A program made the translations under genes and the position numbers. This document shows positions 53,946 through 62,213 of a stretch of DNA of 64,000 bases, one piece after another. Under the pieces are notes generated by a model. That model saw only the letters and a program-made list of their open reading frames with translations. It made no database searches and was not told where the DNA came from. Each line of letters opens with the position of its first letter. Positions within the stretch are counted from its first letter, which is position 1. Origin of the DNA: Bacillus sp. Marseille-P3661 (GTDB lineage Bacteria > Bacillota > Bacilli > Bacillales > Bacillaceae_J); assembly GCF_900240995.1 (NCBI RefSeq), contig NZ_LT965953.1, positions 62,001 to 126,000 on the forward strand, written 5' to 3'.

Positions 53946-54168
53946 CATCTTTTGTGTCGATTTTCGCAGCAATTATTTCCTGGAAAATACAATTACTGAC
54001 AGCGTTTTACGGTGTTGAATTTTATGTCGATGTCAGTTATTGAAGACAAACTGATATATCTTATTTTTGCTTTTTAACTGCTTGAAGATTGTCCAAGTAA
54101 CATTTCTAACGGGTATAGGCTCATATACGCTCATGAACATCTAGTGAACGATCATGTCGAAATTTTTT

Positions 54169-54349
54169 GCGGACATATAGTTCTTTATTCACCTAAAAAA
54201 GGGCTATTTGTGCACTTCTCCGGACAATAAATTCGCTATTCAACGAAAAACAGCTAATAAACTCCCGAATTCGCGTAAATTAGGTATTATTTGTCCTGCA
54301 AATTTTTAAAAGCCATACTTTGAGTCTAAATAACGGCATATATGTCCGG
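54169..54349. repeat. R-R-F-F nested palindromic element, copy 8
   Basis: Arms: GCGGACATATAGTTCTTTAT, CCGGACAATAAATTCGCTAT, AATTAGGTATTATTTGTCCT, AATAACGGCATATATGTCCG. Confidence 0.85.
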
Positions 54350-54590
54350 TTAATTTATCTAATGTCGACACCAAGTAGGATTATCACTTTTAAGCTTGTA
54401 AGAAGGCTTATTAAAATACACCACACCGGCTTATAAAATCATGCCTGATAAGACTTATCAATTTTAACGGAATAACAAATTCCACATCATGTACGAATAA
54501 GTACGCTTCCTATCTACTTCTCAATCCACTATTCCATTTAAATTTCGCTCTGCATTACGAAACATTTTAACTCGGTTTAATTATATTTTT

Positions 54591-54623
54591 AAGGCTGACA
54601 AGTTGACTTTGTCAGCCTTTTTC
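54591..54623 (+). terminator. Hairpin terminator upstream of sat
   Basis: AAGGCTGACA pairs with TGTCAGCCTT, followed by TTT. No gene precedes it closely, so it may belong to an untranslated leader or a small RNA. Confidence 0.7.
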
Positions 54624-54667
54624 ATAAATTAATATTACCTTTTGTATTAGTATTATCGTCCAAGAAG

Positions 54668-54707
54668 TTAGAAAAACAACGAAGTTAGGGTTCACTTGTT
54701 TTTCTAA
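54668..54707 (+). promoter_or_regulatory. Perfect 12-bp inverted repeat upstream of sat
   Basis: TTAGAAAAACAA (54668-54679) and TTGTTTTTCTAA (54696-54707) are separated by 16 bases, 30 bases before the start of sat. It could be an operator or a leader hairpin governing sulfate assimilation. Confidence 0.5.
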
Positions 54708-54736
54708 AACTCAAGAAAAAGTGATGGAGGTTTATC

Positions 54737-55918
54737 ATGTCTTTAGAAATAGTTTCCAAGGATTGGAGTAATTCCCCGCACGGTGGTGTATTAATTAACC
54801 GTGAATTGACGGGGCAAGATCGCGAGCAATTACTGAAACATGTGCAAACATTACCAATTTTAAATATTTCAAGTTGGAGCGTGTCAGATCTTGAATTAAT
54901 TGCAATAGGTGGATTTAGTCCGCTTACGGGTTTTATGGGGAAGGAAGATTATCACCGTGTTTTAACTGAAATGCGATTAGCAAACGGCTTGGTATGGAGT
55001 ATTCCGATTACGTTGCCGGTTACAGCAGCTGAGGCTGATGCTTTAGAAATTGGCATGGATGTAGTTCTAAAAGGCGAAGATGGTGTGATTTATGGAGTCC
55101 TTAAGCTTGAGGATAAATACAGCTATGATAAAGAATTCGAAGCTGAACATGTGTATGGTACGACCGATCATGCTCATCCTGGTGTCAAAAAAATTAATGA
55201 AAAAGGCGATGTCTATTTGGCAGGTCCGATCACATTGTTGAATCGCCCTGTACATTCACCTTTCGAGGCCTTTTATATGGACCCTGCGGAAACAAGAAAA
55301 ATGTTTTCTGAGCTAGGTTGGAAAAGAATCGTTGGTTTTCAAACTCGAAATCCTGTGCATCGCGCACATGAGTATATCCAAAAAAGTGCTTTGGAAATAG
55401 TCGATGGCTTGCTTTTAAATCCTTTAGTTGGGGAAACGAAAAGTGATGATATTTCAGCTGAAATTCGTATGGAAAGTTACCAAGTCATTTTAGAAAATTA
55501 TTATCCGCGTGACCGCACTCGTTTAGTCATTTATCCGGCTGCAATGCGATATGCGGGACCGCGTGAAGCGATTTTGCATGCATTGGTTCGTAAAAATTAC
55601 GGTTGTACACATTTCATTGTTGGCCGCGATCATGCTGGTGTAGGCAATTACTATGGCACGTATGATGCACAAATGATTTTTGATCAGTTTTCACGAGATG
55701 AAATTGGCATTGAAATTTTAAAGTTTGAACACAGTTTCTTCTGTAAAAAATGCGGCAACATGGGAACTGCGAAAACATGTCCGCATAGTAAAGAAGATCA
55801 TGTACATTTAAGCGGTACGAAGGTTCGTGAAATGCTTAGAAATGGTGAAAGGCCACCAGCTGAATTTTCACGTCCTGAAGTCGCAGATGTGTTAATTAAA
55901 GGAATGAAAGAACGTTAA
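54737..55918 (+). CDS. sat: Sulfate adenylyltransferase
   Basis: A 393-residue ATP sulfurylase starts behind TGATGGAGGTTTATC. It makes adenosine phosphosulfate from sulfate and ATP. Marks: [32 protein letters not shown] with the nucleotide-binding RNPxHxxHE motif, [12 protein letters not shown], and the C-terminal zinc site [20 protein letters not shown], then [11 protein letters not shown]. Length fits the Bacillus monofunctional type. cysC follows 165 bases later. No APS/PAPS reductase or transporter gene is nearby. Confidence 0.95.
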   Translation: MSLEIVSKDWSNSPHGGVLINRELTGQDREQLLKHVQTLPILNISSWSVSDLELIAIGGFSPLTGFMGKEDYHRVLTEMRLANGLVWSIPITLPVTAAEADALEIGMDVVLKGEDGVIYGVLKLEDKYSYDKEFEAEHVYGTTDHAHPGVKKINEKGDVYLAGPITLLNRPVHSPFEAFYMDPAETRKMFSELGWKRIVGFQTRNPVHRAHEYIQKSALEIVDGLLLNPLVGETKSDDISAEIRMESYQVILENYYPRDRTRLVIYPAAMRYAGPREAILHALVRKNYGCTHFIVGRDHAGVGNYYGTYDAQMIFDQFSRDEIGIEILKFEHSFFCKKCGNMGTAKTCPHSKEDHVHLSGTKVREMLRNGERPPAEFSRPEVADVLIKGMKER

Positions 55919-56083
55919 TCATAGAGATTTGTTTGAGTTAGTACTGGGAGATTTGAATTTTGTTTTTTTTGTAAAGGGCTTGTTTTAGAAAAATATAAAA
56001 CAAGTTCTTAATCTTATGCCCATAAAATTTGGAATCTGATCCTGTACTTATCAATGATATTAAAAGTGATTTCAAGGAGTTGT

Positions 56084-56692
56084 ATGAGGGTGAAACCTAC
56101 AAACATTGTTTGGCATAAAGGTAAAGTTACCAAACAACTGCGGCAGCAATTAAATGGCCATAAAAGTGCTGTGCTGTGGTTTACTGGTTTCTCAGGCGCT
56201 GGAAAATCAACGCTATCGGTAGCTGTTGAACAAGAGCTACACAGGCGTGGAATTCGTACGTATATTTTAGATGGCGATAATGTTCGGCACGGCTTAAATA
56301 ATAATTTAGGCTTTTCTCATGAAGATCGAACTGAAAACATTCGCCGGATTGGTGAGGTTTCCAAGCTGTTTGTGGATGCGGGTGTCATGACATTAACAGC
56401 GTTTATTTCACCGTACCGAGCAGACCGGAGAATGGTTCGGTCACTCATGCAGGAAGGTGAATTTATTGAAGTTTATGTAAAATGTGCGCTTGAGGAGTGC
56501 GAAAAACGCGATCCAAAAGGTTTATATAAAAAAGCTAGAAATGGCGAAATTAGAGGGTTTACTGGCATCGATGCTCCGTATGAGGTGCCGAGAAATCCTG
56601 AAATTATTGTTGAAACGGATACACAGACATTGAAACAGTCTGTCGATCAAGTGTTAGAGTATTTAGTGGTTGAAGGTTATATTGAGGAATAG
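56084..56692 (+). CDS. cysC: Adenylylsulfate kinase
   Basis: A 202-residue protein starts at ATG 56084 behind AAGGAGTTGT. It phosphorylates APS to PAPS. The P-loop is GFSGAGKST (35-43). [61 protein letters not shown] and GIDAPYEVP are all characteristic of the family. It is in the same direction as sat, behind a hairpin (CTTGTTTT/AAAACAAG at about 55979-56004), and ends in a strong terminator. Confidence 0.95.
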   Translation: MRVKPTNIVWHKGKVTKQLRQQLNGHKSAVLWFTGFSGAGKSTLSVAVEQELHRRGIRTYILDGDNVRHGLNNNLGFSHEDRTENIRRIGEVSKLFVDAGVMTLTAFISPYRADRRMVRSLMQEGEFIEVYVKCALEECEKRDPKGLYKKARNGEIRGFTGIDAPYEVPRNPEIIVETDTQTLKQSVDQVLEYLVVEGYIEE

Positions 56693-56697
56693 AGGTG

Positions 56698-56730
56698 ATG
56701 CGCTTGTCTTGAAGGCAAGCGCATTTTTTT
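56698..56730 (+). terminator. Rho-independent terminator of sat-cysC
   Basis: ATGCGCTTG pairs with CAAGCGCAT, followed by seven T. Confidence 0.92.
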
Positions 56731-56769
56731 GTTCTAAGGTTGTATGAATTGAACCCTCTGATGAACTGC

Positions 56770-57135
56770 TTATCCTTTCATCTTTTTTCTAACAAAATAA
56801 AAGGCAACTAATACTCCAATCGTATCCTTTACGAAGTCGATCACTGTTGCAGAACGATAAGGAACGAAAGCTTGGTGTATTTCATCGATTAAGCCATAGG
56901 CGATCGATAGGATCGCGATAACGAGGTTGGAACGCAAGGTTAATTTTTCGGAAAGCTTTAGTGACAACGCCCATAACAAATATAAAATTCCGAATTCAAT
57001 TAGATGTAACGATTCTTTGAATAGGTTATCAAAAGAGTAATTTGTGTCGATGATGGCGTCGCTAGGTAAGCTAGATAATATCCAAATTAGTACCATATAA
57101 AGATAAGGACTTAAAATAAGCAAATATTTAACCAT
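56770..57135 (-). CDS. VanZ-like membrane protein 3
   Basis: A 121-residue protein starts at ATG 57135 behind AAAGGAGTTCATT. Four hydrophobic segments carry the family marks HLIEFGILYLLWALSL, IDEIHQAFVPYRSATVIDFV and KDTIGVLVAFYFV. It is convergent with cysC and shares its terminator. Function unknown. Confidence 0.85.
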   Translation of the reverse strand: MVKYLLILSPYLYMVLIWILSSLPSDAIIDTNYSFDNLFKESLHLIEFGILYLLWALSLKLSEKLTLRSNLVIAILSIAYGLIDEIHQAFVPYRSATVIDFVKDTIGVLVAFYFVRKKMKG

Positions 57136-57341
57136 AATGAACTCCTTTATATTTAGCGCTATTAAAGTTTCCCTGTTGATTTCCACTCCAATCAACATAG
57201 CAGCTGTATCAACAATAAGCTTTAACGCGGCCTATATCTAAAATATCTATTTAGTTTATCTTGTTTTACACATGCACAACTCATTTTACCACCATTTCCT
57301 GAATAGCTTGTAATATAAATTAAAATTATGCAGGTGATGTT

Positions 57342-57809
57342 GTGTCCTATAAGAAAAGCCCAATTGTATTTGTATTGATGCTTATTTTAACTCTGATTGG
57401 CTTGTCAGTCCTTTATATTGCTTTTTTTAAGCCATTTCCAAGTCAGCAGGCAAAAGAGGTTGTTGAAGCATTTTATAATTATGAGCAAAATGGAAACTTT
57501 GCAGCGTCATGGGCGCTGTTTCATTCGAAAATGAAAGAGCGCCTTCCAGATGCTACATACGTTGAGGAAAGAAGTAATATTCTTAGAAATGATTATGGTG
57601 TAGTAACGTTTCGGTATTCGATCGGTTTTCCAAATAAAGAGAAAAACTGGAGCATGACAGAGGATTCACCGCCATTTGATGTTGTCTATGAAATCCCGGT
57701 CACACAAATGTATAACGGAAAATACGGCAACTTTGAGATCCATCAAGATGTATTTGCTGTCCAAGAAGGCGATGAATGGAAACTGTTATGGGATTATAAA
57801 ACTAACTAA
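57342..57809 (+). CDS. Membrane-anchored NTF2-like protein of unknown function
   Basis: A 155-residue protein starts at GTG 57342 behind CAGGTGATGTT. One N-terminal transmembrane segment (about 8-29) anchors an extracytoplasmic domain (EVVEAFYNYEQNGNFAASWA, LFHSKMKERLPDATYVEER, QDVFAVQEGDEWKLLWDYKT). The alternation of a helix pair and a final beta sheet suggests an NTF2/DUF4878-like fold; there is no lipobox. It stands alone, followed by a REP cluster. Confidence 0.75.
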   Translation: MSYKKSPIVFVLMLILTLIGLSVLYIAFFKPFPSQQAKEVVEAFYNYEQNGNFAASWALFHSKMKERLPDATYVEERSNILRNDYGVVTFRYSIGFPNKEKNWSMTEDSPPFDVVYEIPVTQMYNGKYGNFEIHQDVFAVQEGDEWKLLWDYKTN

Positions 57810-57820
57810 CAAGTAAATTC

Positions 57821-57922
57821 GACCGACAAGTGCCTGTCACTTGTCGATTTTGTTGAATTTGTTGAATTTGTTGAATTTGCCGAACTTGTGGTTCGGTAGG
57901 TGCCTGGCACCTGTCGAAACGC
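57821..57922. repeat. REP pair with 9-bp tandem spacer, CGACAAGTG family
   Basis: CCGACAAGTGCCTGTCACTT, GTCGATTT, three or more copies of TGTTGAATT, then GTAGGTGCCTGGCACCTGTC. Confidence 0.88.
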
Positions 57923-58057
57923 GAATAAAATCACAATTTGTAAAACCGTTGTTACATCTTTTCGTTTCGTTTAATGGTAAGATGGGTATGTAGAATTAAA
58001 TGGTAATGTGTTGAATTACCTACTAATTTGGCAAAATGTGAAAAGGGAGAGAACTTT

Positions 58058-60022
58058 GTGCAATGTTCCTGGATTAAACAGAACAAGCTATTATTTTTAT
58101 TAACTACTTTTATACTATTTTCATTCAATTCCGGTGTGGTAGTAGCTGATGATTTGGATGAAGTTCGCGAATTATTGCGTGATGGCTATTATTTGCCGGT
58201 CAGTGAGGAGATTTTGAATAAGCCGAGTATTGATGAGATTGTTGCTGAGCTCGATCCTTATACAGAGTTTTTTACGTTAGAAGAATTTAATGAATTTAGA
58301 AATACAATTGATATGAATTATGTCGGAATTGGAATTATTGGTGAAGAAAATCCACGCGGTGTCCGTGTAGATTATCTTTTTGAAAAAGGGGCAGCGATTT
58401 CATCAAGCTTGCAAATAGACGACATCATTATTGAAGCAGATGGTACAAGCCTAGAAGGGCTAGCATTGGAAGATTCGCAAATGTATCTTCTAGGAAACGA
58501 AGGAACAGCTGTTAAACTTAAAGTCTTTCGTCCAAGTACGAATGAAACCTTCTATGAAAGTATCATTCGAGCGACAACAGAATATGCACCAACTGTTGAT
58601 TCGGCAGAGCTGGCAGGGAATATAGGTTATCTTGGCTTACATAGTTTTAATGAGGAATCAGTTGATGAGTTAAAAGCTGCGATTACAACTCTAGATGATG
58701 TGGAAGGTTGGATTTTTGATCTTCGTTTTAATGGTGGAGGATATTTAGATACAGCTCAAGATGTAGCGGGGTTATTTCCTGCTGTTGACACCACTATAGT
58801 TATTGAGGGGAAAGATCAAAAAAAGATTGCGTATACAGCGATGAAACAATCTCCGCAGTTATTAGAACCTGTATTTTTACTAATTAATGAAGAAAGTGCC
58901 AGCGCTGCAGAAATTTTAGCGGGTGCTGTAAAAGATCACGGTGCCGGTACGCTTTATGGGCAAACAACCTTTGGTAAAGGGGTCGCACAATCTGTTTACG
59001 AGTTAGAAAGCGGCAATTTATTTAAAATGACAGTTGCTCAATTTTACACGCCTAACGGTGATCCGATCAATGAAATAGGCATACAGCCAGATGTTGAAAC
59101 TGAACTGGGTGTGGAGCTGCAAGTTGCCCACAGAGATCTTATTTTACAAGATGAAAATATAGAAAAGATAGAAAATGAAAAATTTGCACAGTTCCTTGCT
59201 AGAAACCCAGTATTCACTTTGGATTTACAAAGTCCCTTACGTGAAGGTGAATTGGAAAAAAGAATAACGTTATATCAACTAGGTGGGCAAGAAATTGATA
59301 TCGATGTTAAGCCAACATCGTTGACAACATATGAAATACGACCAAGTGAAACGCTAGACTATTATTCTGCATATCTATTAAAAGTACAAACAGGAATAAA
59401 AGCCTATGTTATAGAGTTTGAAACGTCTGATAAAATAGATGAAAATAATGGTAATTTAACAGATTTTGTCGATGTAAAAGATGATGCTTTCTTTGCAAAT
59501 TCTATTGCAGCGTTAACAAATGAAGGCTATATCAAAGGTATTGGCAATGAGCAGTTTGGACCTTACCATTATGTAACAAGAGAACAAGCAGCGGCGCTGT
59601 TTACACGAATTTTTAATTTAAATACATCTAATGTTAGTAACCCAGGATTTGCGGATGTCGATGAAGATGATTATTTTTACACATCTGTTGCTGCTGTAAA
59701 AGAGGCTGGAATTATGAGCGGTAAAAGTAAAGATCGCTTTGGAACGGGAGATATACTAACTAGACAAGAAATGGCTGCACTGTTAGCACGAGCATTTGAT
59801 TTGCAAGTAGAAGAAGGAAAGATGCCATTCTCTGACATAGGGCGCTCACCGTTTTCAACTGATATTTTAAAAGTTTATCAGTCTGGTATTGCTAAAGGGG
59901 TTACCGAAACTACATTTTCACCAAATAAAGGTGTGACGAGAGGTGAGTTCGCCATCTTTTTATATCGTGCATTAGTTCATACCCAAAGCAATGGCATGAT
60001 CGTTGTGGAAAGTATAAATTAA
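58058..60022 (+). CDS. Secreted S41 (CtpA-type) peptidase with three SLH domains
   Basis: A 654-residue protein starts at GTG 58058, chosen because AAAGGGAGAG lies seven bases upstream. The signal peptide (about 8-31) ends VVVADD. It then has the S41 N-terminal part (ELDPYTEFFTLEEFNEFRNT), a PDZ domain (about 80-165, YVGIGIIGEENPRGVRVDYL) and the tail-specific protease core. The catalytic Ser lies in ESASAAEILAGAVKDHG (Ser about 280-282) and Lys in TTFGKGVAQS. A beta-rich region (about 370-465) precedes three SLH domains (about 470-640: NSIAALTNEGYIKGIGNEQF, FGTGDILTRQEMAALLARAF, FSPNKGVTRGEFAIFLYRAL). It is thus a wall-anchored processing protease that could trim other surface proteins. It lies 90 bases before the SLH glucosaminidase gene. 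Confidence 0.94.
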   Translation: MQCSWIKQNKLLFLLTTFILFSFNSGVVVADDLDEVRELLRDGYYLPVSEEILNKPSIDEIVAELDPYTEFFTLEEFNEFRNTIDMNYVGIGIIGEENPRGVRVDYLFEKGAAISSSLQIDDIIIEADGTSLEGLALEDSQMYLLGNEGTAVKLKVFRPSTNETFYESIIRATTEYAPTVDSAELAGNIGYLGLHSFNEESVDELKAAITTLDDVEGWIFDLRFNGGGYLDTAQDVAGLFPAVDTTIVIEGKDQKKIAYTAMKQSPQLLEPVFLLINEESASAAEILAGAVKDHGAGTLYGQTTFGKGVAQSVYELESGNLFKMTVAQFYTPNGDPINEIGIQPDVETELGVELQVAHRDLILQDENIEKIENEKFAQFLARNPVFTLDLQSPLREGELEKRITLYQLGGQEIDIDVKPTSLTTYEIRPSETLDYYSAYLLKVQTGIKAYVIEFETSDKIDENNGNLTDFVDVKDDAFFANSIAALTNEGYIKGIGNEQFGPYHYVTREQAAALFTRIFNLNTSNVSNPGFADVDEDDYFYTSVAAVKEAGIMSGKSKDRFGTGDILTRQEMAALLARAFDLQVEEGKMPFSDIGRSPFSTDILKVYQSGIAKGVTETTFSPNKGVTRGEFAIFLYRALVHTQSNGMIVVESIN

Positions 60023-60111
60023 TAGTTTTTTGTTTGGACCACTCTATTTAAAAGAACTAATATTTTAGCCTACTATATAGAACTAAACTTAATTGTGAAT
60101 GGAGGTCATGT

Positions 60112-61944
60112 ATGAAAAAGTGGATGTTCATACTGGTTATTTTGCTGCTAACGATTACAAATAGTGTTCAAGCTGCGGCCGTTGATGATATTACAGGCCA
60201 TTATTTTGAAACAGAAATACGTACATTGGACAAACTTGGGATTATGAACGGCGATGGACAAGGGCATTTTTTTCCTAACCAAGAAGTAACACGAGCGCAA
60301 TTTGCTGCTTTTCTTAACCGATCACTGCAGTTGCCTAAAACAGAAAATAAGCCGTTCGTTGACGTTGAAGGCCATGGGTTGGCACAAGAAATTAATAATG
60401 CCGCCGCTGCTGGCTTAATTAACGGCGTTGGTGAAGGGAAGTTTTTACCGAACCGCACGCTTACACGTGAAGAAGTGGCGCTAATGGTGAGCCGCGTGTT
60501 GAATAACAATGGTTTAACTGCTGATCTTCAGCCTTTGAATTTTACAGATACTGCAAAAATAAAGTATGCGGACGCCATTCAACCGATTTTTACATATGGA
60601 ATAATGAATGGCTATGGTGATGGATCGTTTCGCCCTCAAGAAGGAGTAACGCGTGGTCAGACAGCCAAGGTTATCATGAATATGTACAAACTTCTTGAAA
60701 AAGTAAAAAAAGAACGCGAGGCGGCTGCACAAAAGGAGAAGGAAAAGGCCGAGGAAGAAGCTAGTCAAAAGGCCGAAGAAGAAGCAAAACAAAACGATTC
60801 AAATAAAGACGAAATCGATGATAGCAACAATGAGCGCGACGAAGAATACAGCTCAAACCTAGATGGGCCGCTTATTGTTATTGCTAAGAAACTGTTAAAC
60901 ATTTATGAAAATAATTTAAAAAGCCAACGAACATATGTCAATGTAGAAACAGAAATGAAGTATATTGAGGAAGATCGCAATTCGATCAAGGTTGAGCTAG
61001 CAGGCGCGACCGGTTATGTAAAAAAGGAAGACGTGAAGCTCGTGCCAGAGAGTCAAGTGGTTAATCGAGCTTATTATAAGGTTGTAAACGGACATTTACG
61101 ACATTATCTTGCTCAAAATGGTAGAATGGAAAGCTATATTTTTGGACGAGCTCCATCGTTTATGGATGAAGGCGATAAAGATTATAGCTTTGATGGCCGT
61201 ACTTTTAGCGACGGAACATTTTATCAATACTTTAACTATATGCCCGTATTGTCCGAAACATCTTATAGTGGCGAGGACCTAGATGAGTTCGTTGCATCAG
61301 AGTATCCAGAGTCACCGTTAATCGGCTTGGGGGATGTATTTAAAGATGCTGAGGAAGAAACAGGCGTGAACGCACTATACTTGTTAGCGCATGCGATCCA
61401 TGAAAGTGCGTGGGGCTATAGCAAAATTGCAACTGATAAGTTTAATTTATATGGTTTAAAAGCAATAGATGCAGATGCATATAACGCGGCAATGGAGTTT
61501 GATAGCTTTGAAGACAGTATTTTTTACGCTGCCAATTATGTAAAAGATAAGTATTTAATACCAGGTGAGCGCACCTTCTATTTTGGTTCATTTTTGGGCA
61601 ATAAAGGCGCTGGCATGAACATGTTTTACGCGTCAGACCCGTTCTGGGGCCAAAAAATTGCAGGCTATATGTATCGCGCTGACCGTTATTTAGGCAACGA
61701 TGATTACAATCGTTATACGTTAGCGATGAGCAAGGTGCCATCGTTAAACGTAAGGACAGGTCCAAGCACAAACGATAGAGTGCAATATGATCTTAAATAT
61801 GCCGGTGTTGCGATGGTTGTTTTAGATGAAATCAAAAGAAGTGATGGCGTTTGGTACAAAATCAAATCTGATCATCCAGATTATGAAGAAGGCTATATTT
61901 ACGCAAGTGGCTCTAAAGGGGAATTTGCGGAGATTATTAATTAA
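60112..61944 (+). CDS. SLH-anchored peptidoglycan glucosaminidase
   Basis: A 610-residue protein starts behind TGGAGGTCATGT. The signal peptide (1-23) ends VQAAAV. Three SLH domains (about 24-195) read NGDGQGHFFPNQEVTRAQFA, GVGEGKFLPNRTLTREEVAL and GYGDGSFRPQEGVTRGQTAK. A charged coiled coil (about 198-255, KEREAAAQKEKEKAEEEAS) follows. Residues about 420-545 are the endo-beta-N-acetylglucosaminidase domain, with the catalytic Glu in LAHAIHESAWGYSKIA. The last 65 residues are a bacterial SH3 domain (VPSLNVRTGPSTNDRVQYDL). SH3-like sequence also precedes the enzyme. The protein would cut wall glycan while held to the wall, like LytG- or LytD-type autolysins. Confidence 0.94.
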   Translation: MKKWMFILVILLLTITNSVQAAAVDDITGHYFETEIRTLDKLGIMNGDGQGHFFPNQEVTRAQFAAFLNRSLQLPKTENKPFVDVEGHGLAQEINNAAAAGLINGVGEGKFLPNRTLTREEVALMVSRVLNNNGLTADLQPLNFTDTAKIKYADAIQPIFTYGIMNGYGDGSFRPQEGVTRGQTAKVIMNMYKLLEKVKKEREAAAQKEKEKAEEEASQKAEEEAKQNDSNKDEIDDSNNERDEEYSSNLDGPLIVIAKKLLNIYENNLKSQRTYVNVETEMKYIEEDRNSIKVELAGATGYVKKEDVKLVPESQVVNRAYYKVVNGHLRHYLAQNGRMESYIFGRAPSFMDEGDKDYSFDGRTFSDGTFYQYFNYMPVLSETSYSGEDLDEFVASEYPESPLIGLGDVFKDAEEETGVNALYLLAHAIHESAWGYSKIATDKFNLYGLKAIDADAYNAAMEFDSFEDSIFYAANYVKDKYLIPGERTFYFGSFLGNKGAGMNMFYASDPFWGQKIAGYMYRADRYLGNDDYNRYTLAMSKVPSLNVRTGPSTNDRVQYDLKYAGVAMVVLDEIKRSDGVWYKIKSDHPDYEEGYIYASGSKGEFAEIIN

Positions 61945-61952
61945 TGCTTGTT

Positions 61953-61995
61953 AAAGAACTGACTTCATTCAGGTAATGGAAGTCAGTTCTTTTTA
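61953..61995 (+). terminator. Rho-independent terminator
   Basis: AAAGAACTGACTTC pairs with GAAGTCAGTTCTTT, followed by TTT. Confidence 0.9.
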
Positions 61996-62013
61996 GTTTG
62001 TATTTGAATTGTT

Positions 62014-62213
62014 GTAAGTATAGGGTATTGTACGTTTGGAAGTCTCCGCTAGACCCCGTTTATGTGAGTATGAGGTAGTGTATGTTTGGAAATCTAGGCA
62101 ATGTCAGGTTTATGTGAGTATGAGGTAGTGTATGTTTGGAAATCTAGGCAATGTCAGGTTTATGTGAGTATGAGGTAGTGTATGTTTGGAAATCTCCGTG
62201 AAACCCGGTGTTT
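62014..62213. repeat. 50-bp tandem repeat leading into the large array
   Basis: TATGTGAGTATGAGGTAGTG then TATGTTTGGAAATCT recurs at 62061, 62111 and 62161 (exact 50-base period), with a diverged copy at about 62014. The unit resembles the F1 arm region of the 192-bp array, with TCCGC replaced by TTTGG. Confidence 0.92.
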
